Shown: positions 33,619-41,423 of the stretch, piece after piece | How the letters are laid out: each line of letters begins with the position of its first letter | Position numbering within the stretch: the first letter of the stretch is position 1 | Assembly (NCBI GenBank): GCA_037383845.1 | Contig: JARRON010000033.1 | Location: 5,876 to 69,875, forward strand | DNA: 64,000 bases | Source of the DNA: JARRON01 sp037383845 | GTDB taxonomy: Bacteria > Pseudomonadota > Gammaproteobacteria > Steroidobacterales > XN24 | Direction: 5' to 3' | Program-made: the position numbers and the translations under genes | Notes under the pieces: generated by a model | The model's input: only the letters and a program-made list of their open reading frames with translations | The model's database searches: none | Told to the model about the DNA's origin: nothing

Positions 33619-34995
33619 TCAGTCTCCTTCTTCCGTCGGCAGTCCTGCTTTCTGCCAGGCGCCCATGGATCCGAGGAACAGATCCACACGCGTGAAGCCG
33701 GCGCGGCGCAGCACGCTGGCTGCGATGGTCGCCCGGGTGCCGCTGCCGCACATCACCGTGTAAGCGGCGTCCCTGTCCAGCTCAGCAACGGCTCCGGGAA
33801 GCCGGCCCAGGTAGAGGTGCCTGGCGCCCGGGATCATGGCCGCTTTGACCTCGTCCTCGCCGCGCACGTCCAACAGGATCCAGTCGTCGTCGTCTCTGTC
33901 TATCCTGCGTTTAATGGCCTTTGCATCGGCCGCCGGCAGGGAGCCGAACTCGCCTCCGCCGGCCGCCCATGCGGTCAGAGAAGGTGCCAGGTAACCGCGG
34001 ATCCCATCGTAGCCGATCCGCAACAGGTATCGCGCCGCCCGCCTCGACTGGGCCGCGTCATCTGCGATCAGCACCAGAGCTTCGTCGGGCTCCAGGAGCC
34101 AGCCTGCAAAGCTGGAAATCGTGTCCTCGGGCAAAGCCAGGCTGTTTTCCAGGTGCGCCCCCAGGTACGCAGATGCGCTGCGCACGTCCACGACGGTGAC
34201 CTCTTCTCTCATCGCCTCCAGCATCGTGGCGCTCAGCGGAGTGGGCACCAGGGAATTAGGGATCGCCGCGGCGCCCCGGAGGTTCATCTCCTCCATATAG
34301 CGGAAATAGGGCGGTTGCTCGTGGTGCTCGGCCAGCTTGGCCTCGATGAACGCCTCCCGGTCGCTGATCTGCAGCCGCGGATTGTGGAGGCGCTCATGGC
34401 CTATGGTGGAGACTTCCCGGTCCGCCATGCCGGAGCCGCAAACGGACCCGGCCCCGTGAGCGGGCCAGACCACGGCCTGGTCACCCAGCGCCAGGAGTTT
34501 CTGCAGGCTGTCGTAAAGCAGGCCAGCCACTTCCCGGGCACGGTCCGGATAGAAATCTGTGCGGCCCACGTCGCCGATGAACAAGGCATCCCCGGTGAAC
34601 ACACCGAAGACGTCCGGGCCGGCATCGGTATCCACCAGGGCGAAGGACAGGCTGTCGTCCGTGTGTCCGGGGGTCTGGAGCACCCGGAGCAGGATGTTGC
34701 CGATCCGGTACTCGTCCCCCTCCCGGGTGGTCCGGGCGAACCTGACCTTCCCGGCGGCGTCGGGACCGTGATGGACCGTGGCGTTGGTGCGCTGCGCCAG
34801 CACCGCGCTGCCCGACAGGATGTCCTCGTTGCGGTGGGTCTCGAAAATCCGCGTGATGCGGCATTCGTTCCTCGCGGCAAGCTCGCTGTAGACGTCGCAG
34901 TCCCGGCGCGGATCGATCACAGCGGCCTCACCCTCGCTGCCGATCACGTAAGAAAGGTGCGCAAGGCCCTCGCTTTTGACTTTCTCGATAAACAC
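33619..34995 (-). CDS. MBL-fold hydrolase with two rhodanese domains
   Basis: The product is 458 residues from GTG 34995, chosen over GTG 35040 because GGAG lies 11 bases upstream and the family sequence starts there. The metallo-beta-lactamase domain has THRNED, TPGHTDDS, GDALFIGD and PAHGAGS, typical of the persulfide-dioxygenase-like branch with rhodanese tails. The first rhodanese domain lacks the catalytic cysteine (LIADDAAQSRRAARYL). The second has it in MCGSGTRATI. It likely handles sulfane sulfur in the cytosol. Confidence 0.9.
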   Translation of the reverse strand: MFIEKVKSEGLAHLSYVIGSEGEAAVIDPRRDCDVYSELAARNECRITRIFETHRNEDILSGSAVLAQRTNATVHHGPDAAGKVRFARTTREGDEYRIGNILLRVLQTPGHTDDSLSFALVDTDAGPDVFGVFTGDALFIGDVGRTDFYPDRAREVAGLLYDSLQKLLALGDQAVVWPAHGAGSVCGSGMADREVSTIGHERLHNPRLQISDREAFIEAKLAEHHEQPPYFRYMEEMNLRGAAAIPNSLVPTPLSATMLEAMREEVTVVDVRSASAYLGAHLENSLALPEDTISSFAGWLLEPDEALVLIADDAAQSRRAARYLLRIGYDGIRGYLAPSLTAWAAGGGEFGSLPAADAKAIKRRIDRDDDDWILLDVRGEDEVKAAMIPGARHLYLGRLPGAVAELDRDAAYTVMCGSGTRATIAASVLRRAGFTRVDLFLGSMGAWQKAGLPTEEGD

Positions 34996-35163
34996 TTGAC
35001 CGGTCGCTCCTTGACCCGGGCGGGCCGGGGGGTTGATCACTCTACTGTTAACCCTAGACGCCTGGACCGCCAGTTCAACCGCTCGGCGAGCGAAGAAGCA
35101 ACTGCGTTAAAATGGCGGATCACGCGCCCCGGCGTAAATCCAATCCAATTCGGAGCAATCCCT

Positions 35164-35694
35164 GTGTCCAAGATTTTTTTCGCCAGCCTGCTCGCATTCT
35201 CTGTCGCTGCATCGCTGGCTGCATGCAGCAAGGAGCAGCCTGCGCAGACGGCCGCTGCCCCCGGAACCACGCAGACGGCCCAGATGGCCGACCAGCCTCA
35301 CCCAATGCCCGCCGAAATGGCGGACCAGCCGCACCCGATGCCGTCAACGGCCGAGACGGACGTGAACTTGTCAGGCATCGCAAAAGCGGAAGGCGGCCAG
35401 ACCGTCGCCGACGTCTACGCTGGCAAGGCCGACCTCGAAGGCGAGACCGTCACGGTTCGCGGCAAGGTGGTCAAGGTCAACGCCGGGATCATGGGCCGGA
35501 ACTGGCTGCATGTGCGAGACGGCTCCGGCGGCGATGGCACCAACGACCTTACGGTCACGACCAGCGAACCGGTGCCAGCGGTCGGCGACCTGGTGGTGAT
35601 CAGTGGCGCCGTGGCCCTGAACAAGGACTTCGGCATGGGTTACAGGTACCCTGTGATCGTCGAGAACGCGGCCGTCACCGTCGAGACCGACTGA
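35164..35694 (+). CDS. Small lipoprotein with OB-fold-like domain
   Basis: The product is 176 residues from GTG 35164, with GGAG about 9 bases upstream. The signal sequence ends in a lipobox, SLAAC, with the lipidated Cys near residue 20. A linker holds two copies of ADQPHPMP. The C-terminal 110 residues (VTVRGKVVKVNAGIMGRNWLHVRDGS and the VGDLVVISGAVALNKDFGMGYRY region) resemble the OB-fold of periplasmic NrfJ/DUF4920-type nucleic-acid- or metal-related proteins. His and Met in the linker may bind metal; that is a guess. A terminator follows 24 bases later. Confidence 0.85.
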   Translation: MSKIFFASLLAFSVAASLAACSKEQPAQTAAAPGTTQTAQMADQPHPMPAEMADQPHPMPSTAETDVNLSGIAKAEGGQTVADVYAGKADLEGETVTVRGKVVKVNAGIMGRNWLHVRDGSGGDGTNDLTVTTSEPVPAVGDLVVISGAVALNKDFGMGYRYPVIVENAAVTVETD

Positions 35695-35718
35695 CCCGCG
35701 TTACGTCCCGGTAATGAC

Positions 35719-35754
35719 AAGGCCGCGCCAGGGCTCCCCGGCGCGGCCTTTCTT
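35719..35754 (+). terminator. Intrinsic terminator after the OB-fold lipoprotein
   Basis: AAGGCCGCGCC at 35719-35729 pairs with GGCGCGGCCTT at 35740-35750, followed by TCTT. The T-rich side is downstream on the forward strand. Confidence 0.85.
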
Positions 35755-35772
35755 ATGGCGGGTGCGACGACC

Positions 35773-36687
35773 TCAGGAGCGCCCCGCTCCCGCTCGTCCA
35801 CGAAGGCCGGTCCGCGGCCGCAGCACGAACAGCACGCCCAGCGCGGCCACGAGCAGCCCCGCCACGTCCGTTGCCCGCAGCGTGTGCCCGAACGTCAGCC
35901 AGGCCATCAGCATTGTCACGGGTGGGCCCAGGTAGAACAGGCTCGACACCCGGGTCGCATCCAGGCGAGGCAGCAATGCCCACATCAGGGCGTAGGCCAG
36001 CAGGGATACGGCAATGACCAGCCAGGCCATGGTGCCGACGAAAACGGGGGTCCAGTTTGCCTCGAGGCCTTCCAGCAACACTGCCGGACCGGTTACGACA
36101 ACGGCTGTAGCCAGCGCCTGCCAGAAAAGGGCCTGGTCCACCGGAAGGTCCAGCGCCGGTGCACGCAACTCGATCCGCCGCTCGATGAGAGTCGCCGTGG
36201 TGATGGCTGCAACCGAGCCGAAAGGCAAAAGGTGGGCGGACACCGAGGCTGAGTCTTCGAAATCCATGCGGGACAGCACCGCGATCAGCACCCCGGCAAA
36301 TCCCAGGCCCAGGCCGAGCCACTGGCGGGCGAGGATCGGCTCCCCGACCACGCGGCCCGACAGCGCCCCGACCGTCATGGGTTGCAGCGCCACCACGAGG
36401 GCCACGATGCCGGGCGGCACGCCCGCATCCTGGGCAAGCAGCACGCACCCAAGCCAGGCCCCGTGGGCGAGTACGCCGACCACTGCGGCAAGGCCCACTC
36501 GGCGGGCACCCGGCCAGCGGAGCCGGCCCCGCACGGCGAGATAGACAGCCAGCACGCCGGCAAGGGCCCAGTAGCGCCAGAACAGCAGGGTGAACGGCCG
36601 GGCGTAGTCCAGGCCAACCTCCGCGCCGATGAACCCGGAATTCCAGAAAAAGACAAAGGCGGCGATGAGAAGGAAAGTGCTGCGCAC
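35773..36687 (-). CDS. EamA/DMT-family transporter
   Basis: A 304-residue, ten-helix membrane protein with two EamA repeats. It opens with FLLIAAFVFFWNSGFIGAE and has the paired RYWALAG/ALQPMTVGALSGRVVGEP (repeat 1) and GPPVTMLMAWLTFGHTL (repeat 2) features. The start codon is GTG. Substrates of such transporters are metabolites or amino acids and cannot be predicted here. It stands alone, converging on the lipoprotein terminator. Confidence 0.9.
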   Translation of the reverse strand: MRSTFLLIAAFVFFWNSGFIGAEVGLDYARPFTLLFWRYWALAGVLAVYLAVRGRLRWPGARRVGLAAVVGVLAHGAWLGCVLLAQDAGVPPGIVALVVALQPMTVGALSGRVVGEPILARQWLGLGLGFAGVLIAVLSRMDFEDSASVSAHLLPFGSVAAITTATLIERRIELRAPALDLPVDQALFWQALATAVVVTGPAVLLEGLEANWTPVFVGTMAWLVIAVSLLAYALMWALLPRLDATRVSSLFYLGPPVTMLMAWLTFGHTLRATDVAGLLVAALGVLFVLRPRTGLRGRAGAGRS

Positions 36688-36896
36688 GGTTTACGGCGCT
36701 GGGTGCCGGAGTGTTCATGCCATGTTGACATGGCCAGCGGCAAGCTTGCGAGTCACCAGCGACGCCTTCCGATGGTCCGTCAGCACGACCAGCAGAGGGC
36801 GGCGCGGCATTCGCCGCACCGTGCCGATCGGCCGTCCTGCCGATCGGTCAAACCCACCACGTGGGTTCTCATCCCATCGAAGCACCGGCAGAAAAG

Positions 36897-36922
36897 CGAA
36901 GGCCCGGTCAAGCCGGGCCTTC
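36897..36922 (-). terminator. Terminator of tRNA-Gly
   Basis: On the reverse strand, GAAGGCCCGG, loop CTTGA and CCGGGCCTTC form a 10-bp perfect stem beginning 8 bases after the tRNA 3' end, followed by GCTTTTC. Confidence 0.75.
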
Positions 36923-36929
36923 TGACATC

Positions 36930-37003
36930 TGGAGCGGGTGATGGGAATCGAACCCACGTCATCAGCTTGGGAAGCTGAGGTTCTACCATTGAACTACACC
37001 CGC
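36930..37003 (-). tRNA. tRNA-Gly (anticodon CCC)
   Basis: The reverse strand reads GCGGGTGTAGTTCAATGG at its 5' end. The acceptor stem GCGGGTG pairs with CACCCGC, followed by discriminator T and an encoded CCA. The anticodon stem TCAGC/GCTGA closes loop TTCCCAA, giving anticodon CCC. The T-arm contains GGTTCGATTCC. Total length is 74 including CCA. It is the only intact copy; its 5' half recurs twice to the right (38767, 41123). Confidence 0.97.
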
Positions 37004-37223
37004 GAAGTGTGAAGCGAGGGCTGCACGGCCTCTGCCTGAGCCTACCCTGCCTACGCGCGAATTCTAAGCGAATCTTCCAGGCGGAGAGAAGCGACGGCCG
37101 GCCTGCGACGCCGGGGCGGCCGCTGCAGCCGCAGCCCGGCGTCATCCCTGGAGTTGTCCGCAAAGTCACCGGCAGATGTACCCGGGTCCCAGGGGTGCCA
37201 TTCGCGAGGCTGGCCTCACCCCG

Positions 37224-37265
37224 TTTAGTTGACATGTAAACCTTATCGTTTATACTTCAACTAAA
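37224..37265 (+). promoter_or_regulatory. Promoter and operator of the MarR-hydrolase operon
   Basis: A near-consensus sigma-70 promoter: TTGACA at 37229-37234 and TATACT at 37251-37256, 16 bases apart. A perfect 9-bp inverted repeat, TTTAGTTGA (37224-37232) and TCAACTAAA (37257-37265), brackets it. The near-palindrome GTTGACATGTAAAC overlaps the -35 box. This arrangement fits autorepression by the MarR protein. Confidence 0.8.
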
Positions 37266-37279
37266 TGAGGATGATCGCT

Positions 37280-37777
37280 ATGTCCAACATCGACCGCCGA
37301 CGCCTGGAAGCCGAAAGCTGGCTCGCCGTCGTGCACGCGTACCAGACCTGCACACGGCGCTACGCGCAGATGCTCGAGCACTTCGGGCTGACTGTCGCGC
37401 AGTTCGACGTGATGTCAGCTATCGAGCGCCATCGTGAATACGCGACGCCAAAGTCGATCGCCGACGACTTGCTCGTTACAAAGGGCAACGTGACAGGTCT
37501 CATATCGCGCCTGGAGGCGCATGACCTGCTCCTCCGCCGCCGGCACCCGACTGACGGGCGCTCGTTCTACTGCGAACTCACTGGCGAAGGTAAGGCGCTG
37601 TACCGCCGCGCCCGCGACGCCGCGGCAGCATTCGTCAGGGCCCAGCTGGCGCCGTTCGACATCCCGGAGCTCGAATTCACACGCGATCTGATGGAGCGCA
37701 TGCGTGCCCACCTCGAAACACTCGATCCCCACGGCATCGCCGACACCCCCGCGGAAAACGGAAGCGAACATGAATGA
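37280..37777 (+). CDS. MarR-family transcriptional regulator
   Basis: The product is 165 residues from ATG 37280, chosen because GAGG lies 9 bases upstream; ATG 37265 would start almost at the transcript's first base. The winged-helix domain shows LTVAQFDVMSAIERH, the recognition helix LVTKGNVTGLISRLEAHDLL, and the wing RRHPTDGRSFYCELTGEGKAL with the conserved DxRS. It most likely represses its own operon and senses a small ligand. Its stop codon overlaps the hydrolase start by 8 bases. Confidence 0.93.
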   Translation: MSNIDRRRLEAESWLAVVHAYQTCTRRYAQMLEHFGLTVAQFDVMSAIERHREYATPKSIADDLLVTKGNVTGLISRLEAHDLLLRRRHPTDGRSFYCELTGEGKALYRRARDAAAAFVRAQLAPFDIPELEFTRDLMERMRAHLETLDPHGIADTPAENGSEHE

Positions 37778-38600
37778 CACAGGCGCGCCGCTCATGCCCC
37801 CGCAGCGCCGGATGATGCTGCGAGAGACCCGCTTGCTCGCCGATCTGACCCGCATGACGGTGCCCCTTGCCAGGGCATTTCTGCGGCCGGCCCCGGTGAG
37901 CGGCCGATCACTCGTCATCGCCCTGCCGGGATTCGGCGCCGGCGATCGGGCAACAGCTCCGATGCGGGCATGGCTCAATCGTCGCGGATTCGAGACGGAA
38001 GGGTGGGGCCTGGGACGCAATCTGGCCGGCCTCGACATCACGACCCGCAGTGCCCCCGTCTCGCCGGGCTGGGGCCTGGCCCGAGGTGAACAAAACCGGG
38101 GCGAGGTGGGCGTGCCGCTGCTCGTCGACCGCTTCGTCGAACGCGTTCGGCAACGGCATGGTGAGACGGGCCGTCCCGTCTGTCTCGTGGGATGGAGCCT
38201 GGGTGGCTATATCGCGCGCGAGGCCGCGCGGGACCTGCCTGACATCGTTGACTGCATTGTGACACTGGGTTCGCCGGTAGTGGGCGGACCCAAGTACACC
38301 GCGGCTGCCGACACGTTCCTCCGCCGTGGCCAGGATCTGGACTGGATAGAGCGTGTCGTCGCCGCCCGAGAGGCGCGCCCCATCGTGCAGCCTATCACGG
38401 CCATCGTGAGCCGAAGCGACGGAGTCGTCGCCCGTGAGGCCGCCGTCGACCGCTTCAGCCAACGCGTCACGCACGTGGAAATCGACGCGGCCCACCTGGG
38501 GCTCGCGTTCAATCCGACGGTGTGGCGCTATGTCCTGCGCAGCCTGCGCGGTAACGAGGAGTCAATCCCCGAGCCGCGGGTACAGCGCCGCGATGACTAG
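37770..38600 (+). CDS. Alpha/beta-fold hydrolase
   Basis: The product is 276 residues from ATG 37770. ALPGFGAGD forms the oxyanion region and VGWSLGGYIAREAA the nucleophile elbow (Ser in GWSLG). An Asp occurs in SRSDGVV and the catalytic His in DAAHLGL. It resembles PGAP1/lipase-like bacterial hydrolases. It is translationally coupled to the MarR gene and so probably under its control; the substrate may be the inducing compound. Confidence 0.87.
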   Translation: MNDTGAPLMPPQRRMMLRETRLLADLTRMTVPLARAFLRPAPVSGRSLVIALPGFGAGDRATAPMRAWLNRRGFETEGWGLGRNLAGLDITTRSAPVSPGWGLARGEQNRGEVGVPLLVDRFVERVRQRHGETGRPVCLVGWSLGGYIAREAARDLPDIVDCIVTLGSPVVGGPKYTAAADTFLRRGQDLDWIERVVAAREARPIVQPITAIVSRSDGVVAREAAVDRFSQRVTHVEIDAAHLGLAFNPTVWRYVLRSLRGNEESIPEPRVQRRDD

Positions 38601-38917
38601 ATGAGCAGGAGCCCGGCGGGTATTCCCCGTTGCGGCGGGATCAGTAATTTACCGGACCGTTCATCGGGTCCGGCCGGGCATTTCTGGCGGTCCGCGATGA
38701 TCGAATCCGACCGTCATCCTGGCCGGAAGGGCCAGCGGCATTCGGCCTGCCAGATTCGCGTTCACCGCTTGGGAAGCTGAGGTTCCACCATTGAACCACA
38801 CCCGCAAATCAGGGAACTGCGGCCTCAGGGCAGCCGGTTGAGGCCAGATCTGAGGCCGCCCGCGGTCTAAGCGAATCTCCGGTGCGGAGAGAAGAGATCG
38901 TCGAGTTGCCTCGTGAT
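38601..38917. other. Intergenic region holding a tRNA-Gly fragment
   Basis: No gene is seen in these 317 bases. The right half contains a partial tRNA-Gly (38767-38805) and, from 38806 to about 38905, sequence similar to the leader of the intact tRNA. The shared phrase CTAAGCGAATCT followed by GCGGAGAGAAG also occurs at 37060-37090. Confidence 0.7.
38767..38805 (-). repeat. tRNA-Gly(CCC) 5'-half fragment, copy 2
   Basis: These 39 bases match the tRNA from its 5' end through the anticodon loop with three mismatches and stop in the anticodon stem. The T-arm and 3' acceptor strand are absent. It cannot be a functional tRNA. Homology continues into the tRNA leader on the right side. Confidence 0.85.
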
Positions 38918-40840
38918 TTACGGCGTGTACCAGATCGGTGACGTATAGGCGCGTTCCTGGATTGAACTCGGCACGTCGTCGGGCAGATCCACGCCGAAAA
39001 TCTTGGCGTCGTAGGTCGTCCAGCGCGGCGTCGGGATTTCGAGGACGCGGACATAGTAGAAGGCGCGCTGCGCGGGATCGAACTCGGGGTCGGTCCAGAA
39101 GGCCTGCAGGAAGGGTGTCCCGATCGAGTTGTCGTAGCTTGCGTTCTCGACATCCACCGTGTTGCCCACGGCCGGCAACTTGCCGTCGTCGCCCGGTTCG
39201 CGATCGCCCGACCACGCGATGTCATAGACCTGTTCGTGCGCTTCACCGGAGTCGTCGACCCATCCCTTGATCATCTGGATGCGGTCGAGATTGGCCCCGT
39301 CCGGATCACGCAGTGCACGTACCAGCAGCGTGGGCGCTGCACCGTCGGGGGCAGCGGAAAGGTCGCCACCCATCGGGACGCCGGTGTCGTAGCCATGCCG
39401 CGCGAAATCGCTGCGATCCAGATCGCCCTCGGCAAAGTCCCACGCGGCGAATACGCGGACGCGTATCCGCGTGCCGGTGGTTGCGAAAACTTCCTTTCGC
39501 TTCAGCGCGTCCCAAATTGCTTCGCGCGTATTTTCGCGGGCCCAGACTGCCGCCAATCCGGAGGCACTGTTTTGGCGTGCATAGATCTGATGGCCCTCAG
39601 GCGCCGGGCGCCCCGCAATGACCTCGTTGAAGCGGATCGGGTCTGCCGAAGGTTCCAGGATCACGACCTTGCCGAAGTAATTGTCTTCCGCCGCGGTCGC
39701 CAACGATGTGTGTGAATCGGTAGATCCGATGACGCCGAATTTGAACGGGTTGGTGCCGAGCTCGGCTGCGTATGCCATACCCCTTTTTAATGCCTCTCGA
39801 GCGTATTCGCGCGGCAGCATGTCAGCGGTCTTGGGCTCGGGGCCGAAGCTTGCCAGATCCCATGTCGCGTAATCGGCGAACTCGTCGTCGGGCGACAGCA
39901 TCGGATGCGCTTCGCCGTCGCCCTTCTGCTGGGTAATCTCGTAGACCGGCTCCCAGCGCTGGCGGCGCTCGGCGTAGGCTTGCGTCAACGGATCCCCGGA
40001 AAACGTGACGTCGTCAAACATCAGCCCGTTCGAAAGGTTGCCGTTGTGCGGGATAGCCAGGACCTGACCGCCGGTCTTGTCCTCGTACATCTGCATCCAG
40101 TCCCACAGGTCCTCGGCATCGAAGCTGTCGTACTGAGAGAAAGGAATGACCTGGTCGGCTTTCGCCTTGCCGTCGCGGAAGATGACGTTCCGGTGCAGGT
40201 TGTTGCCGTTCGGCATGGAAGTCCATTCGTAGCCGATCAGCGCAGTGAACAGGCCCGGATCATTATGCTTCTCGGCGGCTGCGGTGAGGTTGTTCCACAT
40301 CTCGGCCTTCAGATCGGTCAACTCCGCTAGCGGGTCGTCCTGCGTGGCGTTCTTCGCCATCCAGTTCTCGTACGCCTGCAACGCGCCGTCGGGCCCGGAC
40401 TTGACCAGATCGTGCTGCTCCTTACCCCATGGGTTCGACAGCAGCGCCGGGTTCGACTCCGCGATAGCGGGCGCGAGACCGAGATTCTCCGAGTGATCCG
40501 CGATCACCAGAAAGTCGAGAGGCCGCCTGAGCCGCGCCTGGAGCCCGGTACTGGAAGTGACTGTCTCGCCCTTCGCAAATCGGTAGGCTTCTTCCGGGCC
40601 GAGCGTGTTGCCGATCATGCCTGCATCGGCCGAATAGGCCGTGTGCAGATGTGTGTCGCCGAAGTAGACGTTATTGGGAAAATTCTCTTCCGGGTAGGGC
40701 GAATACTGGATGTCACTTCGCTCCGCCGGGTGAGTGCCAGCCTCGAACTCCTGCGCGTTAGCAACGGGCCAGTGGACCACCGACAATGTGAGCAGGGGTC
40801 CGACAAACATCATTGTCTTTCGCGCTCGCTGTCCCGTCAT
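38918..40840 (-). CDS. Secreted DUF3604 protein (PHP-like metal-dependent hydrolase)
   Basis: The product is 640 residues from ATG 40840, preceded by GCGGAGACG. The signal peptide is MFVGPLLTLSVVHWPVANAQ. The DUF3604 signature is NVYFGDTHLHTAYSADAGM near residue 57, a PHP-type HxH metal site, followed by LDFLVIADHSENLG, ALIGYEWTS, AIPHNGNLSNG and GVIGSTDSHTS with further His/Asp ligands. The family is uncharacterised. It is the only gene in the first of two adjoining modules bounded by a tRNA fragment (left) and a 140-bp repeat (right). Confidence 0.9.
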   Translation of the reverse strand: MTGQRARKTMMFVGPLLTLSVVHWPVANAQEFEAGTHPAERSDIQYSPYPEENFPNNVYFGDTHLHTAYSADAGMIGNTLGPEEAYRFAKGETVTSSTGLQARLRRPLDFLVIADHSENLGLAPAIAESNPALLSNPWGKEQHDLVKSGPDGALQAYENWMAKNATQDDPLAELTDLKAEMWNNLTAAAEKHNDPGLFTALIGYEWTSMPNGNNLHRNVIFRDGKAKADQVIPFSQYDSFDAEDLWDWMQMYEDKTGGQVLAIPHNGNLSNGLMFDDVTFSGDPLTQAYAERRQRWEPVYEITQQKGDGEAHPMLSPDDEFADYATWDLASFGPEPKTADMLPREYAREALKRGMAYAAELGTNPFKFGVIGSTDSHTSLATAAEDNYFGKVVILEPSADPIRFNEVIAGRPAPEGHQIYARQNSASGLAAVWARENTREAIWDALKRKEVFATTGTRIRVRVFAAWDFAEGDLDRSDFARHGYDTGVPMGGDLSAAPDGAAPTLLVRALRDPDGANLDRIQMIKGWVDDSGEAHEQVYDIAWSGDREPGDDGKLPAVGNTVDVENASYDNSIGTPFLQAFWTDPEFDPAQRAFYYVRVLEIPTPRWTTYDAKIFGVDLPDDVPSSIQERAYTSPIWYTP

Positions 40841-40981
40841 CGTCTCCGCTCCGTGTCCAATCCGTAAACTGGAAGCTACTATAACCGGGTGGGGGGAAGC
40901 CAAAACCATGGGCCCCAGAGCCTGTGCGGCCTCGGAATACGGTTTCGCCTGCAGCCTTCGCGTCATCTGCACCGGTCTCAA

Positions 40982-41121
40982 AAGTGAGGCCAAAACTGAG
41001 CGTACTCAGAAAGCCTGCTGGAATCAGTTGGTTACTTTCGGGTGATCTAACTCGTTGAAACCGGTGGTCAGAAGACCGCGGATATCAAGCAGTTAAGAGG
41101 TTGGTCAACTCAGAGACTCCG
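40982..41121. repeat. 140-bp repeat A
   Basis: It matches 43372-43511 over the same length, roughly 80% by eye, with two small compensating gaps. Conserved parts are AAGTGAGGC at the left, CTCAGAAAGC, CAGTTGGTTACT, GGTC-4 nt-GACC (a small hairpin) and GACTCCG at the right. CTGAG-CGTA-CTCAG near the left is a perfect hairpin in this copy. It lies 141 bases upstream of the DUF3604 start and abuts tRNA fragment copy 3. Confidence 0.85.
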
Positions 41122-41122
41122 A

Positions 41123-41159
41123 TTGGGAAGCTGAGGTTCCACCATTGAACTACACCCGC
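41123..41159 (-). repeat. tRNA-Gly(CCC) 5'-half fragment, copy 3
   Basis: These 37 bases match the 5' half of tRNA-Gly(CCC) with one mismatch, breaking off in the anticodon loop. The bases to its right (ATCAGGGA and beyond) resemble those beside copy 2. Confidence 0.87.
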
Positions 41160-41423
41160 AGATCAGGGAGTTACGTCCCACTCAGGTCTAGCTAAGCCTA
41201 AGAGTGAGAGTCCTCGGATTCCAGCGATTCTACGGCCGCGAGAGAAGAATTCGGACAACCCATCTCCATCGCCGTGTATCCGCTATGCCCAATAGCCGAC
41301 ATTCAGATCGTCTGGGAATGGCCAATTTGACCGGCGGCCATCGGCCAGAAGCGAACCCTGAGTGCAAGCGAAGCGATCAGAAATACAGGCCCTTCGACCA
41401 GATCGTCCCGGTGATCCCCACGG

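Larger units (their letters stand above)
40841..41423. other. Intergenic region between the two cassette-like modules
   Basis: It holds repeat A (40982-41121) and tRNA fragment copy 3 (41123-41159), separated by one base, then tRNA-leader-like sequence to about 41250. A short reverse frame at 41377-41448 ends like a beta-barrel protein (TVGITGTIWSKGLYF, then stop) and overlaps the amidohydrolase 3' end; it may be a gene remnant. No full gene is seen. Confidence 0.6.

Noticed and set aside
33424..35163. Long forward frame ahead of the OB-fold lipoprotein
   Set aside because: It is antisense to the MBL-rhodanese gene. The lipoprotein starts at GTG 35164 with its own ribosome-binding site and signal peptide.
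38767..41159. Two extra tRNA-Gly genes
   Set aside because: Both copies lack the T-arm and 3' acceptor strand, so they are fragments.
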